NCBI RefSeq assembly: GCF_963678635.1
Contig: NC_087064.1
Location: 22,490,509 to 22,554,508 of the forward strand
From: Symsagittifera roscoffensis
Lineage: Eukaryota; Xenacoelomorpha; Acoela; Convolutidae
Reading direction: 5' to 3'
Length of the DNA stretch: 64,000 bases
Positions 37,459 to 48,310 of this stretch are shown in pieces (position 1 is the stretch's first letter; every line of letters starts with the position of its first letter). Under the pieces are notes generated by a model that was not told where the DNA came from, made no database searches, and was given only the letters and a program-made list of their open reading frames with translations. A program made the translations under genes and the position numbers.

Positions 37459-38864
37459 GAAGAACTTGTAAATTTTTGTCGTCGAAACATAATACACTTT
37501 TTGAATTCCTTGAAAATGGGGAGAACTTCGAATCTTTTTCATTTGTGATTCAAGCGACCTTTCAAACAAATTTTTAAAACTTTGAACCGGTGTCGAGTAA
37601 AAGGGTTGGAATTTTAATTGTTTAGGTTATTTTTATACGAGTAAAGCCAACAAGCAGTTTCATTAAGGAATGATCAGCCAGAAACTTTTTTAGACTAAAA
37701 AAATCCAAGACAAAATACATTTTTTTTCTGCAAAAAGTAGAAAAAAACTAGAAAACTTTTTCGAATTTTTTTCAAGTAATTTTTCGACACAAACCGTTCT
37801 CCGATTAGCTTGTTTCACTGCCGAATATGGCTTTGTTTCAGATTCTCCTCAAATTTTAGGATTCGTCAAAAGTATTTCTCCGATTGACCTATTTCACTGT
37901 CGAAAATGGTTTTTTTTTCAGATACTCCTAAAGGTAAAGTATTATCGGTAAATTATCTCGTGTTAAAAAAAAATCTAGAAAACTTCTACATTGTGAAAAA
38001 CTTGTAAGGTATTATCATCGATACATAAAACACTTTTTGAATTCCTTGAAAATGGGGAGAAACTTTTCATGTGTTATTCGAACGACCTTTCAAACAAATT
38101 TTCAAAACTTTGAACCGGTGTCCAGTAAAAGGGTTGGAATTATAATTGTTTAGTCTATTTTTATACGAGGAAAGCCAACAAGCAGTTTCATTAAGGAATG
38201 ATCAGCTAGAAACTTTTTACCGCCTTTTTTAGACTAAAAAAAGCCACGACAAAAAACAATTTCTGCAAAAAGTAAAAAAAAACTAGAAAACTTTTTCGAA
38301 TTTTTTTCAAGTAATTTTTCGACACAAACCCTTCTCCGATTAGCTTGTTTCACTGCCAAATATGGCTTTGTTTCAGATTCTCCTCAAGTTTTAGGATTCG
38401 TCAAAAGTATTTCTCCGATTGACCTATTTCATTGTCGAAAAAGGTTTTTTTTTCAGATACTCCTAAAGGAAAAGTATTATCGGTAAAGTATCTCGTGTTA
38501 AAAAAAATCTAGAAAACTTCTACATTGTGAAAAACTTGTAAGGTATTATCATCGATACATAAAACACTTTTTGAATTCCTTGAAAATGGGGAGAAACTTT
38601 TCATGTGTTATTCGAACGACCTTATTAAATTTTCAAAAATTTTGACCGGCGTCGAGTAAAAATGGCTTGAACTTTTGATTTTTAGTCTAATTTCGAGCGA
38701 ATAAAGCAAACAAGCAGGTTTATTAGTGAATGATATGCTAGAAACTTTCTAACGCCATTTTTAGACTAAAAAAATATAAAACACTTCCTGCAGAAACTAA
38801 AAAAAACTAATAAATTTTTTGATTTTTTAAAGCAATTTTTCGACAAAAACCGTTCTCCGATTAT

Positions 38865-38890
38865 ACTCTCTCTCTCTCTTTCTCTCTCTC

Positions 38891-38925
<35 letters not shown>
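38865..38925 (+). repeat. CT microsatellite, array A unit 2 m5
   Basis: About 11 bp longer than its unit 1 counterpart at 31915, so tract length changes faster than the rest of the unit. Confidence 0.9.
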
Positions 38926-38928
<3 letters not shown>

Positions 38929-38965
38929 AATGTCAGATATGGCTTTTTTCAGATTCTCCTTAGGT

Positions 38966-38999
38966 CTTTTTATCACAATACTCTTTTTATCACAATACT
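38966..38999 (+). repeat. 17 bp junction duplication, unit 2 m5/m6
   Basis: Same scar. It has CACAATACT in both copies, so it lacks the change seen in its unit 1 counterpart at 32005. Confidence 0.83.
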
Positions 39000-40143
39000 G
39001 AAGAACTTGTAAATTTTTGTCGTCGAAACATAATACACTTTTTGAATTCCTTGAAAATGAGGAGAACTTCGAATCTTTTTCATTTGTGATTCAAACGACC
39101 TTTCAAACAAATTTTTAAAACTTTGAATCGGTGTCGAGTAAAAGGGTTGGAATTTTAATTGTTAAGTCTATTTTTATACGAGTAAAGCCAACAAGCAGTT
39201 TCATTAAGGAATGATCAGCCAGAAACTTTTTTAAACTAAAAAAATCCAAGACAAAATACATTTATTTTCTGCAAAAAGTAGAAAAAAACTAGAAAACTTT
39301 TTCGAATTTTTTTCAAGTAATTTTTCGACACAAACCGTTCTCCGATTAGCTTGTTTCACTGCCGAATATGGCTTTGTTTCAGATTCTCCTCAAGTTTTAG
39401 GATTCGTCAAAAGTATTTCTCCGATTGACCTATTTCACTGTCGAAAATGGTTTTTTTTTCAGATACTCCTAAAGGTAAAGTATTATCGGTAAATTATCTC
39501 GTGTTAAAAAAAATCTAGAAAACTTCTACATTGTGAAAAACTTGTAAGGTATTATCATCGATACATAAAACACTTTTTGAATTCCTTGAAAATGGGGAGA
39601 AACTTTTCATGTGTTATTCGAACGACCTTTCAAACAAATTTTCAAAACTTTGAACCGGTGTCGATTAAAAGGGTTGGAATTATAATTGTTTAGTCTATTT
39701 TTATACGAGGAAAGCCAACAAGCAGTTTCATTAAGGAATGATCAGCTAGAAACTTTTTACCGCCTTTTTTAGACTAAAAAAAGCCAAGACAAAAAACAAT
39801 TTCTGCAAAAAGTAAAAAAAAACTAGAAAACTTTTTTTGATTTTTTTAGAGCAATTTTTTGACAAAAAACCGATCTCCGATTATTATCTCTCTCTTTCTC
39901 TCTCTGTCAGACTGTCAGATATGATTTTTTTCAGATTCTCGTTAGATCTTTTTATCACAATACGCAAAAAAACAACTCCACTATTTTTTACAAAAAATAA
40001 CACTATTTTTAAAAAAAAAACTAATTTTCCTGAATATGGTCGGAAAAACCTACGCTTCATGCACAGCAACTAGCTTTTCTTGTTTTTTTTTTACTGGAAT
40101 GATTCGATTGTTTGAAAAGAAGTGAAGTAAACGTAAAATTTTT

Positions 40144-40439
40144 ATTGCTTCTTCTGTTGAAATATTTCTCGTCTGCTGCTCGATTATGCTGTCTCGTTTT
40201 TGAGATCTTGAAAAATTTTTCATCAATTTTGACATTTTTCAGTTTCTGTGTAGTTTCTCAATTTTATACGCTTTGAAAACATTCAGTTTTCATTGCTTCT
40301 TCTGTTGAAATATTTGTCGTCTGCTGCTCGATTATGCTGTCTCGTTTTTGAGATTTTGAAAAATTTTTCATCAATTTTGACATTTTTCAGCTTCTGTGTA
40401 GTTTCTCAATTTTATACGCTTTGAAGTCATTCAGTTTTC
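40144..40439 (+). repeat. 148 bp tandem duplication in unit 2 m7
   Basis: Copies start at 40144 and 40292. The first shares the variant ATATTTCTCGTCTGC with the unit 1 copy at 33181, supporting unit-wise inheritance. Confidence 0.82.
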
Positions 40440-40865
40440 ATTCGGTTCTCAATTGTCACTGATTTGAAAGTAAATTAGGCACTGTTTAGCTCTCGTGTTA
40501 AAAAAATCCAGAAAAACTTCTACATTGTGAAAAACTTGTTAGGCATTATCATCGATACATAAAACATTTTTTGAATTCCTTGAAAATGGGGAGAAACTTT
40601 TCATGTGTTATTCGAACGACCTTATTAAATTTTCAAAAATTTTGACCGGCGTCGAGTAAAAATGGTTTGAACTTTTGATTTTTAGTCTAATTTCGAGCGA
40701 ATAAAGCAAACAAGCAGGTTTATTAGTGAATGATATGCTAGAAACTTTCTAACGCCATTTTTAGACTAAAAAAATATAAAACACTTCCTGCAGAAACTAA
40801 AAAAAAATAGTAAATTTTTTGATTTTTTTAAAGCAATTTTTCGACAAAAACCGTTCTCCGATTAT

Positions 40866-40891
40866 ACTCTCTCTGTCTCTTTCTCTCTCTC

Positions 40892-40922
<31 letters not shown>
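40866..40922 (+). repeat. CT microsatellite, array A unit 2 m8
   Basis: Has the CTGTCTC and CTCACTC interruptions of 33904. Confidence 0.9.
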
Positions 40923-40925
<3 letters not shown>

Positions 40926-40962
40926 AATGTCAGATATGGCTTTTTTCAGATTCTCCTTAGGT

Positions 40963-40996
40963 CTTTTTATCACAATACTCTTTTTATCACAATACT
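40963..40996 (+). repeat. 17 bp junction duplication, unit 2 m8/m9
   Basis: Same scar as at 30475. Confidence 0.83.
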
Positions 40997-42141
40997 GAAG
41001 AACTTGTAAATTTTTGTCGTCGAAACATAATACACTTTTTGAATTCCTTGAAAATGGGGAGAACTTCGAATCTTTTTCATTTGTGATTCAAACGACCTTT
41101 CAAACAAATTTTTAAAACTTTGAACCGGTGTCGAGTAAAAGGGTTGGAATTTTAATTGTTAAGTCTATTTTTATACGAGTAAAGCCAACAAGCAGTTTCA
41201 TTAAGGAATGATCAGCCAGAAACTTTTTTAGACTAAAAAAATCCAAGAAAAAATACATTTATTTTCTGCAAAAAGTAGAAAAAAAATAGAAAACTTTTTC
41301 GAATTTTTTTCAAGTAATTTTTCGACACAAACCGTTCTCCGATTAGCTTGTTTCACTGCCGAATATGGCTTTGTTTCAGATTCTCCTCAAGTTTTAGGAT
41401 TCGTCAAAAGTATTTCTCCGATTGACCTATTTCACTGTCGAAAATGGTTTTTTTTTTCAGATACTCCTAAAGGTAAAGTATTATCGGTAAATTATCTCGT
41501 GTTAAAAAAAATCTAGAAAACTTCTACATTGTGAAAAACTTGTAAGGTATTATCATCGATACATAAAACACTTTTTGAATTCCTTGAAAATGGGGAGAAA
41601 CTTTTCATGTGTTATTCGAACGACCTTTCAAACAAATTTTCAAAACTTTGAACCGGTGTCGAGTAAAAGGGTTGGAATTATAATTGTTTAGTCTATTTTT
41701 ATACGAGGAAAGCCAACAAGCAGTTTCATTAAGGAATGATCAGCTAGAAACTTTTTACCGCCTTTTTTAGACTAAAAAAAGCCAAGACAAAAAACAATTT
41801 CTGCAAAAAGTAAAAAAAAACTAGAAAACTTTTTTTGATTTTTTTAGAGCAATTTTTTGACAAAAAACCGATCTCCGATTATTATCTCTCTCTTTCTCTC
41901 TCTGTGTGACTGTCAGATATGACTTTTTTCAGATTCTCGTTAGGTCTTTTTATCACAATACGCAAAAAAAACAACTCCACTATTTTTTACAAAAAATAAC
42001 ACTAATTTAAAAAAAAAAACTAATTTTCCTGAATATGGTCGGAAAAACCTACGCTTCATGCACAGCAACTAGCTTTTCTTGTTTTTTTTTACTGGAATGA
42101 TTCGATTGTTTGAAAAGAAGTGAAGTAAACGTAAAATTTTT

Positions 42142-42437
42142 ATTGCTTCTTCTGTTGAAATATTTGTCGTCTGCTGCTCGATTATGCTGTCTCGTTTTTG
42201 AGATCTTGAAAAATTTTTCATCAATTTTGACATTTTTCAGTTTCTGTGTAGTTTCTCAATTTTATACGCTTTGAAAACATTCAGTTTTCATTGCTTCTTC
42301 TGTCGAAATATTTGTCGTCTGCTGCTCGATTATGCTGTCTCGTTTTTGAGATTTTGAAAAATTTTTCATCAATTTTGACATTTTTCAGCTTCTGTGTAGT
42401 TTCTCAATTTTATACGCTTTGAATTCATTCAGTTTTC
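42142..42437 (+). repeat. 148 bp tandem duplication in unit 2 m10
   Basis: Copies start at 42142 and 42290. The second has CTGTCGAAATATTTG in place of CTGTTGAAATATTTG. Confidence 0.82.
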
Positions 42438-44289
42438 ATTCGGTTCTCAATTGTCACTGATTTGAAAGTAAATTAGGCACTGTTTAGCTCTTGTGTTAAA
42501 AAAATCCAGAAAACTTTTATATTGTGAAAAACTTGCAAGGCATTATCATCGATACATAAAACACTTTTTGAAATCCTTGAAAATGGGGAGAACCTTTTCA
42601 TGTATTATTCAAACGACCTTAACAAATTTTCAAAACTTTGACCGGTGTCGAGTAAAAATAGTTTGAACTTTTGATTTTTAGTCTAATTTCGAGCGAGTAA
42701 AACAAATAGGCAGGTTTATTAGTGAATGATAAGCTAGAAACTTTTTACCGCTATTTTTGGATTAAAAAAGATATAAAAACAATTCCTGCATAAACTAAAA
42801 AAACTAGAAAACTTTTTTTGATTTTTTTAGAGCAATTTTTTGACAAAAACCGTTCTCCGATTATTATCTCTCTCTTTCTCTCTCTGTGTGACTGTCAGAT
42901 ATGACTTTTTTCAGATTCTCGTTAGGTCTTTTTATCACAATACGCAAAAAAATAACTCCACTTTTTTTTACAAAAAATTACACTAATTTGAAAAAAAAAT
43001 TTAATTTTCCAGAATATGGTCGGAAAAACCTACGCTTCATGCACAGCAACTGACTTTTCTTGTTTTTTTTACTGGAATGATTCGATTGTTTGAAAAGAAG
43101 TGAAGTAAACGTAATATTTTTTTTGCTTCTTCTGTTGAAATTTTTGTCGTCTGCTGCTCGATTATGCTGTCTAAATAAAAACAGGAGATCTAATCCCTTG
43201 GTTTTCCGTTCCTTGGTTCAAGCGTTTTTGAGATCTTGAAAAGTGTTTCATCAATTTTGACATTTTTCGGCTTCTGTATAGATTTTCAATTTTTTATGCT
43301 TTGAAGCCATTCAGTTTTCATTCGGTTGTCAATTGTTACTGATTTGAAAGTTAATTTAGTCACTGCTTAGCTCTAGTGTCTAAAACAAATTCCATACAAT
43401 TTGTACATAGTGAAGAACTTGTAAATTTTTGTCGTCGAAACATAATACACTTTTTGAATTCCTTGAAAATGGGGAGAACTTAGAATCTTTTTCATTTGTG
43501 AATCAAACGACCTTTCAAACAAATTTTGAAAACTTTGAACCGGTGTCGAGTAAAAGGGTTGGAATTTTAATTATTTAGTCTATTTTTATACGAGTAAAGC
43601 CAACAAGCAGTTTCATTATGGAATGATCAGCTAGAAACTTTTTACCGCCTTTTTTAGACTAAAAAAGCCAAGACAAAAAACAATTTCTGCAAAAAGTAAA
43701 AAAAAACTAGAAAACTTTTTGGAATTTTTTTCAAGTAATTTTTCGACACAAACCGTTCTCCAATTAGCTTGTTTCACTGCCAAATATGGCTTTGTTTCAG
43801 ATTCTCCTCAAGTTTTAGGATTCGTCAAAAGTATTTCTCCGATTGACCTATTTCACTGTCGAAAATGGTTTTTTTTTTCAGATACTCCTAAAGGTAAAGT
43901 ATTATCGGTAAAGTATCTCGTGTTAAAAAAAATCTAGAAAACTTCTACATTGTGAAAAACTTGTAAGGTATTATCATCGATACATAAAACACTTTTTGAA
44001 TTCCTTGAAAATGGGGAGAAACTTTTCATGTGTTATTCGAACGACCTTATTAAATTTTCAAAAATTTTGACCGGCGTCGAGTAAAAATGGTTTGAACTTT
44101 TGATTTTTAGTCTAATTTCGAGCGAGTAAGACAAACAAGCAGGTTTATTAGTGCATGATATGCTAGAAACTTTCTAACGCCATTTTTAGACTAAAAAAAT
44201 ATGAAACACTTCCTGCAGAAACTAAAAAAATTTGTAAATTTTTTGATTTTTTTAAAGCAATTTTTCGACAAAAACCGTTCTCCGATTAT

Positions 44290-44290
44290 C

Positions 44291-44342
<52 letters not shown>
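44290..44342 (+). repeat. CT microsatellite, array A unit 3 m2
   Basis: Preceded by TTATCCTCT rather than TTATACTCT, unlike the m2 tracts of units 1 and 2. Confidence 0.9.
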
Positions 44343-44345
<3 letters not shown>

Positions 44346-44382
44346 AATGTCAGATAGGGCTTTTTTCAGATTCTCCTTAGGT

Positions 44383-44415
44383 CTTTTATCACAATACTCT
44401 TTTTATCACAATACT
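44383..44415 (+). repeat. Junction duplication, unit 3 m2/m3 (16 + 17 bp)
   Basis: Same scar, but the first copy has lost one T (CTTTTATCACAATACT). Confidence 0.8.
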
Positions 44416-46071
44416 GAAGAACTTGTAAATTTTTGTCGTCGAAACATAATACACTTTTTGAATTCCTTGAAAATGGGGAGAACTTCGAATCTTTTTCATT
44501 TGTGATTCAAACGACTTTTCAAACAAATTTTTAAAACTTTGAACCGGTGTCGAGTAAAAGGGTTGGAATTTTAATTGTTAAGTCTATTTTTATACGAGTA
44601 AAGCCAACAAGCAGTTTCATTAAGGAATGATCAGCTAGAAACTTTTTTCAGACTAAAAAAATCCAAGACAAAATACATTTATTTTCTGCAAAAAGTAGAA
44701 AAAAACTAGAAAACTTTTTTCGAATTTTTTTCAAGTAATTTTTCGACACAAACCGTTCTCCGATTAGCTTGTTTCACTGCCGAATATGGCTTTGTTTCAG
44801 ATTCTCCTCAAGTTTTAGGATTCGTCAAAAGTATTTCTCCGATTGACCGATTTCACTGCCGAAAATGGTTTTTTTTTCAGATACTCTTATAGGTAAAGTA
44901 TTATCGACGAAACACAATATAATTTTTGAAATCCGTAAAAATGGGGAGATTTCTTTGATTTGTGATTCGAACGACCTATTCAAATTTTCAGAAGTATGAT
45001 CCGGTGTCGAGAAAATATGGTTTGGATTTTGAAATTTTAGTCTTATTTTGAATGAGTGAAGCAAACAAGCAGGTTTATTATAGAGGGTTACGCTAGAAAA
45101 TTTGGTACCGCCAGTTTTTGGACTAAAAAAACTCTTGCAAAGATAAAAACAATTTCTACGAAAAGTCAAAAACAACCAGAAAATTAAAAAAAAATTTTCA
45201 TGTAATTTTTTGACAAAAACCGTTCTGCGATTGGATTATTTCACTGTGACTGTCGAATATGTCTATATTTCAGATTTTTCTTAGATCCTTTCATCACACC
45301 ACGCAGAAAAACAACTACAATATCTTTTTTAAAAAATTACCCTATTTCGGAAAAAAAACTTTGTTTTGTTAGATTATGGTCTGAACAACCTGTGATTCAT
45401 GCACAGCAACGGGCTATTCATGTTTTATACGGAGAGTATTGGATTGTTTGAAAAGAAGTGATGAAAATGTCAATTTTTTATTGCTTCTCGATTATGTTGT
45501 CAAAACAAAATGAAGGGAGTATAACCCTTTCTTATTTTTGTTTCCGAGATTCGAGCATTTTTAGTTTCATACATATTTTTTTTTAGTTTTGACATTTTTC
45601 AGCTTCTGTTTTGTTTGTCATTTTATACGCTTTGAAGTCTTTCAGCTTTCTTTCGGTTGTCAATTGTCACTGATTTGAAAGTAAATGAGGCAGTGTATAG
45701 TTCTAGTGTTAAGAAAAAACCAGAAAACTTGAACACTGTGAAAAATTTGTAAAACTAATATCGACGAAACAAAACATTTTTTGAATTCCTTGAAAATGAG
45801 GAGAACCGTTTCATTTTCGATTCGAACGATCTTCACAAAGTTTTAACTGTTTGAACCGGTGTCGAGTAAAAATGGTTTAAATTTTAATTTTTAGTCTGTT
45901 TTAAAGCGAGTAAAGCAAACAAGCAGGTTTATTAGTGCATGATGAGATAGAAACTTTCTAACGCCATTTTTAGACTAAAAAAAATGAAACACTTCCTGCA
46001 GAAACTAAGAAAAACTAGTAAATTTTTTGATTTTTTTAAAGCAATTTTTCGACAAAAACCGTTCTCCGATT

Positions 46072-46073
<2 letters not shown>

Positions 46074-46112
<39 letters not shown>

Positions 46113-46132
46113 TTCTCTCTCTCTCTCTCTCT
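46074..46132 (+). repeat. CT microsatellite in mosaic flank copy 1
   Basis: Two TTT interruptions; followed by GTGAATGTC and an intact CACAATACTCAAAAAAAAC. This is the unrearranged form of the 17 bp junction. Confidence 0.9.
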
Positions 46133-47245
46133 GTGAATGTCAGATATGGCTTTTTTCAGATTCTCCTTAGGTCTTTTTATCACAATACTCAAAAAAAACA
46201 ACTACACTATTTTTTACAAAAAATTACACTAATTTGAAAAAAAATATTGTTTTTTTTTTCAGAATATGGTCAAAAAAACCTACGCTTCATGCACAGCAAC
46301 TGGCTTTTCTTGTTTTTTTTACTGGAACGATTCGATTGTTTGAACAGAAGTGAAGTAAATGTAATATTTTAATTGCTTCTTCTGTTGAAACATTTGTCGT
46401 CTGCTTCTCGATTATGCTGTCTAAATAAAAAAAGGAGATCTAACCCCTTGATTTTCCGTTCCTTGGTTCAAGCGTTTTTGACATCTTGAAATTTTTTTTA
46501 TCAGTTTTGACATTTTTCAGCTTCTGTATAGTTTCTCAATTTAATACGCTTTGAAGTCATTCAGTTTTCATTCGGTTGTCAATTGTACTGATTTGAAAGT
46601 TAATTTAGTCACTGCTTAGCTCTAGTGTTTAAAACAAATTCCAGACAATTTGTACATAGTCGAAACATAACACACTTTTTGATTTCCTTGAAAAGGGGGA
46701 GAAATTAGAACTTTTTTTCTCTTGTGATTCAATTGACCTTTACAAATTTTCAAAAGTTTGAACCGGTGTCGAGTAAAAATGGTTGTAATTTTAATTGTTT
46801 GGTCTATTTTATAAGAGTAAAGCCAACAAGCAGTTTTATTAAGGAATGATAAGCTAGAAACTTTTTATCGTTTTTTTAGACTAAAAAAATCAAAGAAAAA
46901 AAAACATTTTCTGCAAAAAGTCAAAAAACTAGAAAACTTTTTTGAATTTTTTTCTAGTAATTTTTTGACAAAAACCGTTCTGCGATTGGCCTATTTCACT
47001 GCCGTATATGGCTTTGTTTCAGATTCTTCTCAAATTTTAGGACTCGTCAAAAATATTTTTCCGATTGACCTATTTCACTGTCGAATATGGTTTTTTTTTC
47101 AGATACTCTTAAAGGTAAAGTACTATCGACGAAACTAATACACTTTTTGAAATCCGTAAAAATGGGGAGAATTCTTTGATTTGTGATTCGAACGACTATT
47201 TTCAGAAGTATGATCCGGTGTCGAGAAAAAATGGTTTGGATTTTT

Positions 47246-47298
47246 GAATTTTAGTCTTTTTGAATTTTAGTCTTTTTGAAAAGCCAGTCTTTTTGAAC
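47246..47298 (+). repeat. 17 bp micro-repeat with decayed third copy
   Basis: GAATTTTAGTCTTTTT occurs twice at a 17 bp step and is followed by a decayed version (GAAAAGCCAGTCTTTTT), then GAACTTG of M2. The tail of M1 has been replaced by slippage of its own GAATTTTAGTC motif. Confidence 0.78.
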
Positions 47299-48310
47299 TT
47301 GTTTTTTTTAGAATATGGTCTGAACAACCTGTGCTTCATGCACAGCAAGGGGCTATTCTTGTTTTATACTGAAAGTATTCGATTGTTTGAAAAGAAGTGA
47401 TGTGAATGTCAGTTTTTTATTGCTTTTCGATCATGCTGTCAAAATAAAAAGAAGGGAGTATAATCTCTTTCTATTTTATGGTTCCGAGATTCAAGCATTT
47501 TTAGCTTCATACAAAATTTATTTTAGTTTTGACATTTTTCAGCTTCTGTTTTGTTTGTCATTTTATACGCTTTGAAGTCTTTCAGCTTTCTTTCGGTTGT
47601 CAATTGTCACTGATTTGAAAGTAAATGAGGCAGTGTATAGTTCTAGTGTTAAGGAAAAACCAGAAAACTTGAACACTGTGAAAAATTTGTAAAACTAATA
47701 TCGACGAAACAAAACATTTTTTGAATTCCTTGAAAATGAGGAGAACCGTTTCATTTTCGATTTGAACGATCTTCACAAAGTTTTAACTGTTTGAACCGGT
47801 GTCGAGTAAAAATGGTTTGAATTTTAATTTTTAGTCTGTTTTAAAGCGAGTAAAGCAAACAAGCAGGTTTATTAGTGCATGATGAGATAGAAACTTTTAA
47901 CCGCCCTTTTTGGACTAAAAGAAGATATAAAACAATTCCTGTATAAATTAAAAAAAAACTAGACAACTTTTTTGATTTTTTACAGTAATTTTTTGACAAA
48001 AACCGTTCTAAGATTATCCTCTCTCTCTGTGACTGTCTAATATGGCTCTATTTCAGATTCTCCTCAGATCCTTTCAACTTGTTTCTTTTTCAGAATATGA
48101 TCGGAACGACCTGTGTTTCATGCACCGCCACTGATATTCTTGTTTTTTCAAGGAATTGATTTGATTGTTCGAAAAGATGTGAAGTAAACGTCATTTTTTC
48201 AATGCTCCTTCTGTTTGACCATTTGTCGTCTGCTGCTCGATTATGCTGTCAAAATAAAAAGAAGGGAGATCTAACCTCTTTGTTTTTCGGTTCCGAGATT
48301 CAAGCGTTTT

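Larger units (their letters stand above)
32923..42890 (+). repeat. Short CT tracts of array A monomers m7, m10 and m11
   Basis: Grouped entry. The tract CTCTCTCTTTCTCTCTCTGT occurs at 32923-32947, 34923-34947, 35906-35929, 39887-39907, 41885-41908 and 42867-42890, and earlier at 28965-28988. Its length is almost constant, unlike the long tracts in m2, m5 and m8. All are followed by GACTGTCAGATATGA. Confidence 0.88.
36504..43464 (+). repeat. Array A, unit 2 (monomers m1-m11)
   Basis: Landmarks: 36504, 37049, 37513, 38047, 38583, 39052, 39587, 40582, 41048, 41587, 42580. It repeats the order, tract type and junction type of unit 1. Small differences include a longer CT tract in m5 and an m7 whose first half is m4-like, unlike unit 1. 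Confidence 0.87.
28470..44880 (+). repeat. Higher-order array A: 11-monomer unit of about 6.95 kb
   Basis: M1 landmarks give the spacing series 542, 458, 534, 532, 464, 532, 993, 472, 535, 994, 886 starting at 29562. The series repeats from 36504 (543, 465, 534, 536, 469, 535, 995, 466, 539, 993, 885) and starts again at 43465. The period is thus about 6942 and then 6961 bp, with about 2.4 units present. The left edge of homology is near 28470, because the last monomer of a preceding unit (landmark 28675) matches 35619 and 42580. The right edge is near 44880, where TACTCCTAAAGG gives way to TACTCTTATAGG. Corresponding monomers in different units look nearly identical, while neighbours within a unit differ clearly. 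That is the defining mark of a higher-order repeat. Confidence 0.88.
43465..44880 (+). repeat. Array A, unit 3, truncated after m3
   Basis: m1 (43465), m2 (44007) and m3 (44467) follow the same order. m2 has started to diverge: GAGTAAGACAAACAAGCAGG and TTAGTGCATGATATGC, with a 16 bp instead of 17 bp junction repeat. Near 44880 it passes into an S-type monomer of the mosaic flank. Confidence 0.82.
44880..48185 (+). repeat. Mosaic flank, copy 1
   Basis: Landmarks at about 44936, 45790, 46690, 47155 and 47735, with spacings 854, 900, 465 and 580. It contains an S-type monomer, a full monomer with a long CT tract, a second S-type pair, and a shortened monomer carrying a 17 bp micro-repeat. Most of it recurs from about 61170 with offsets of 16281-16297 bp. 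Near 48030-48185 it passes through a diverged M2 (GGAACGACCTGTGTTTCATG) into array B. Confidence 0.8.
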
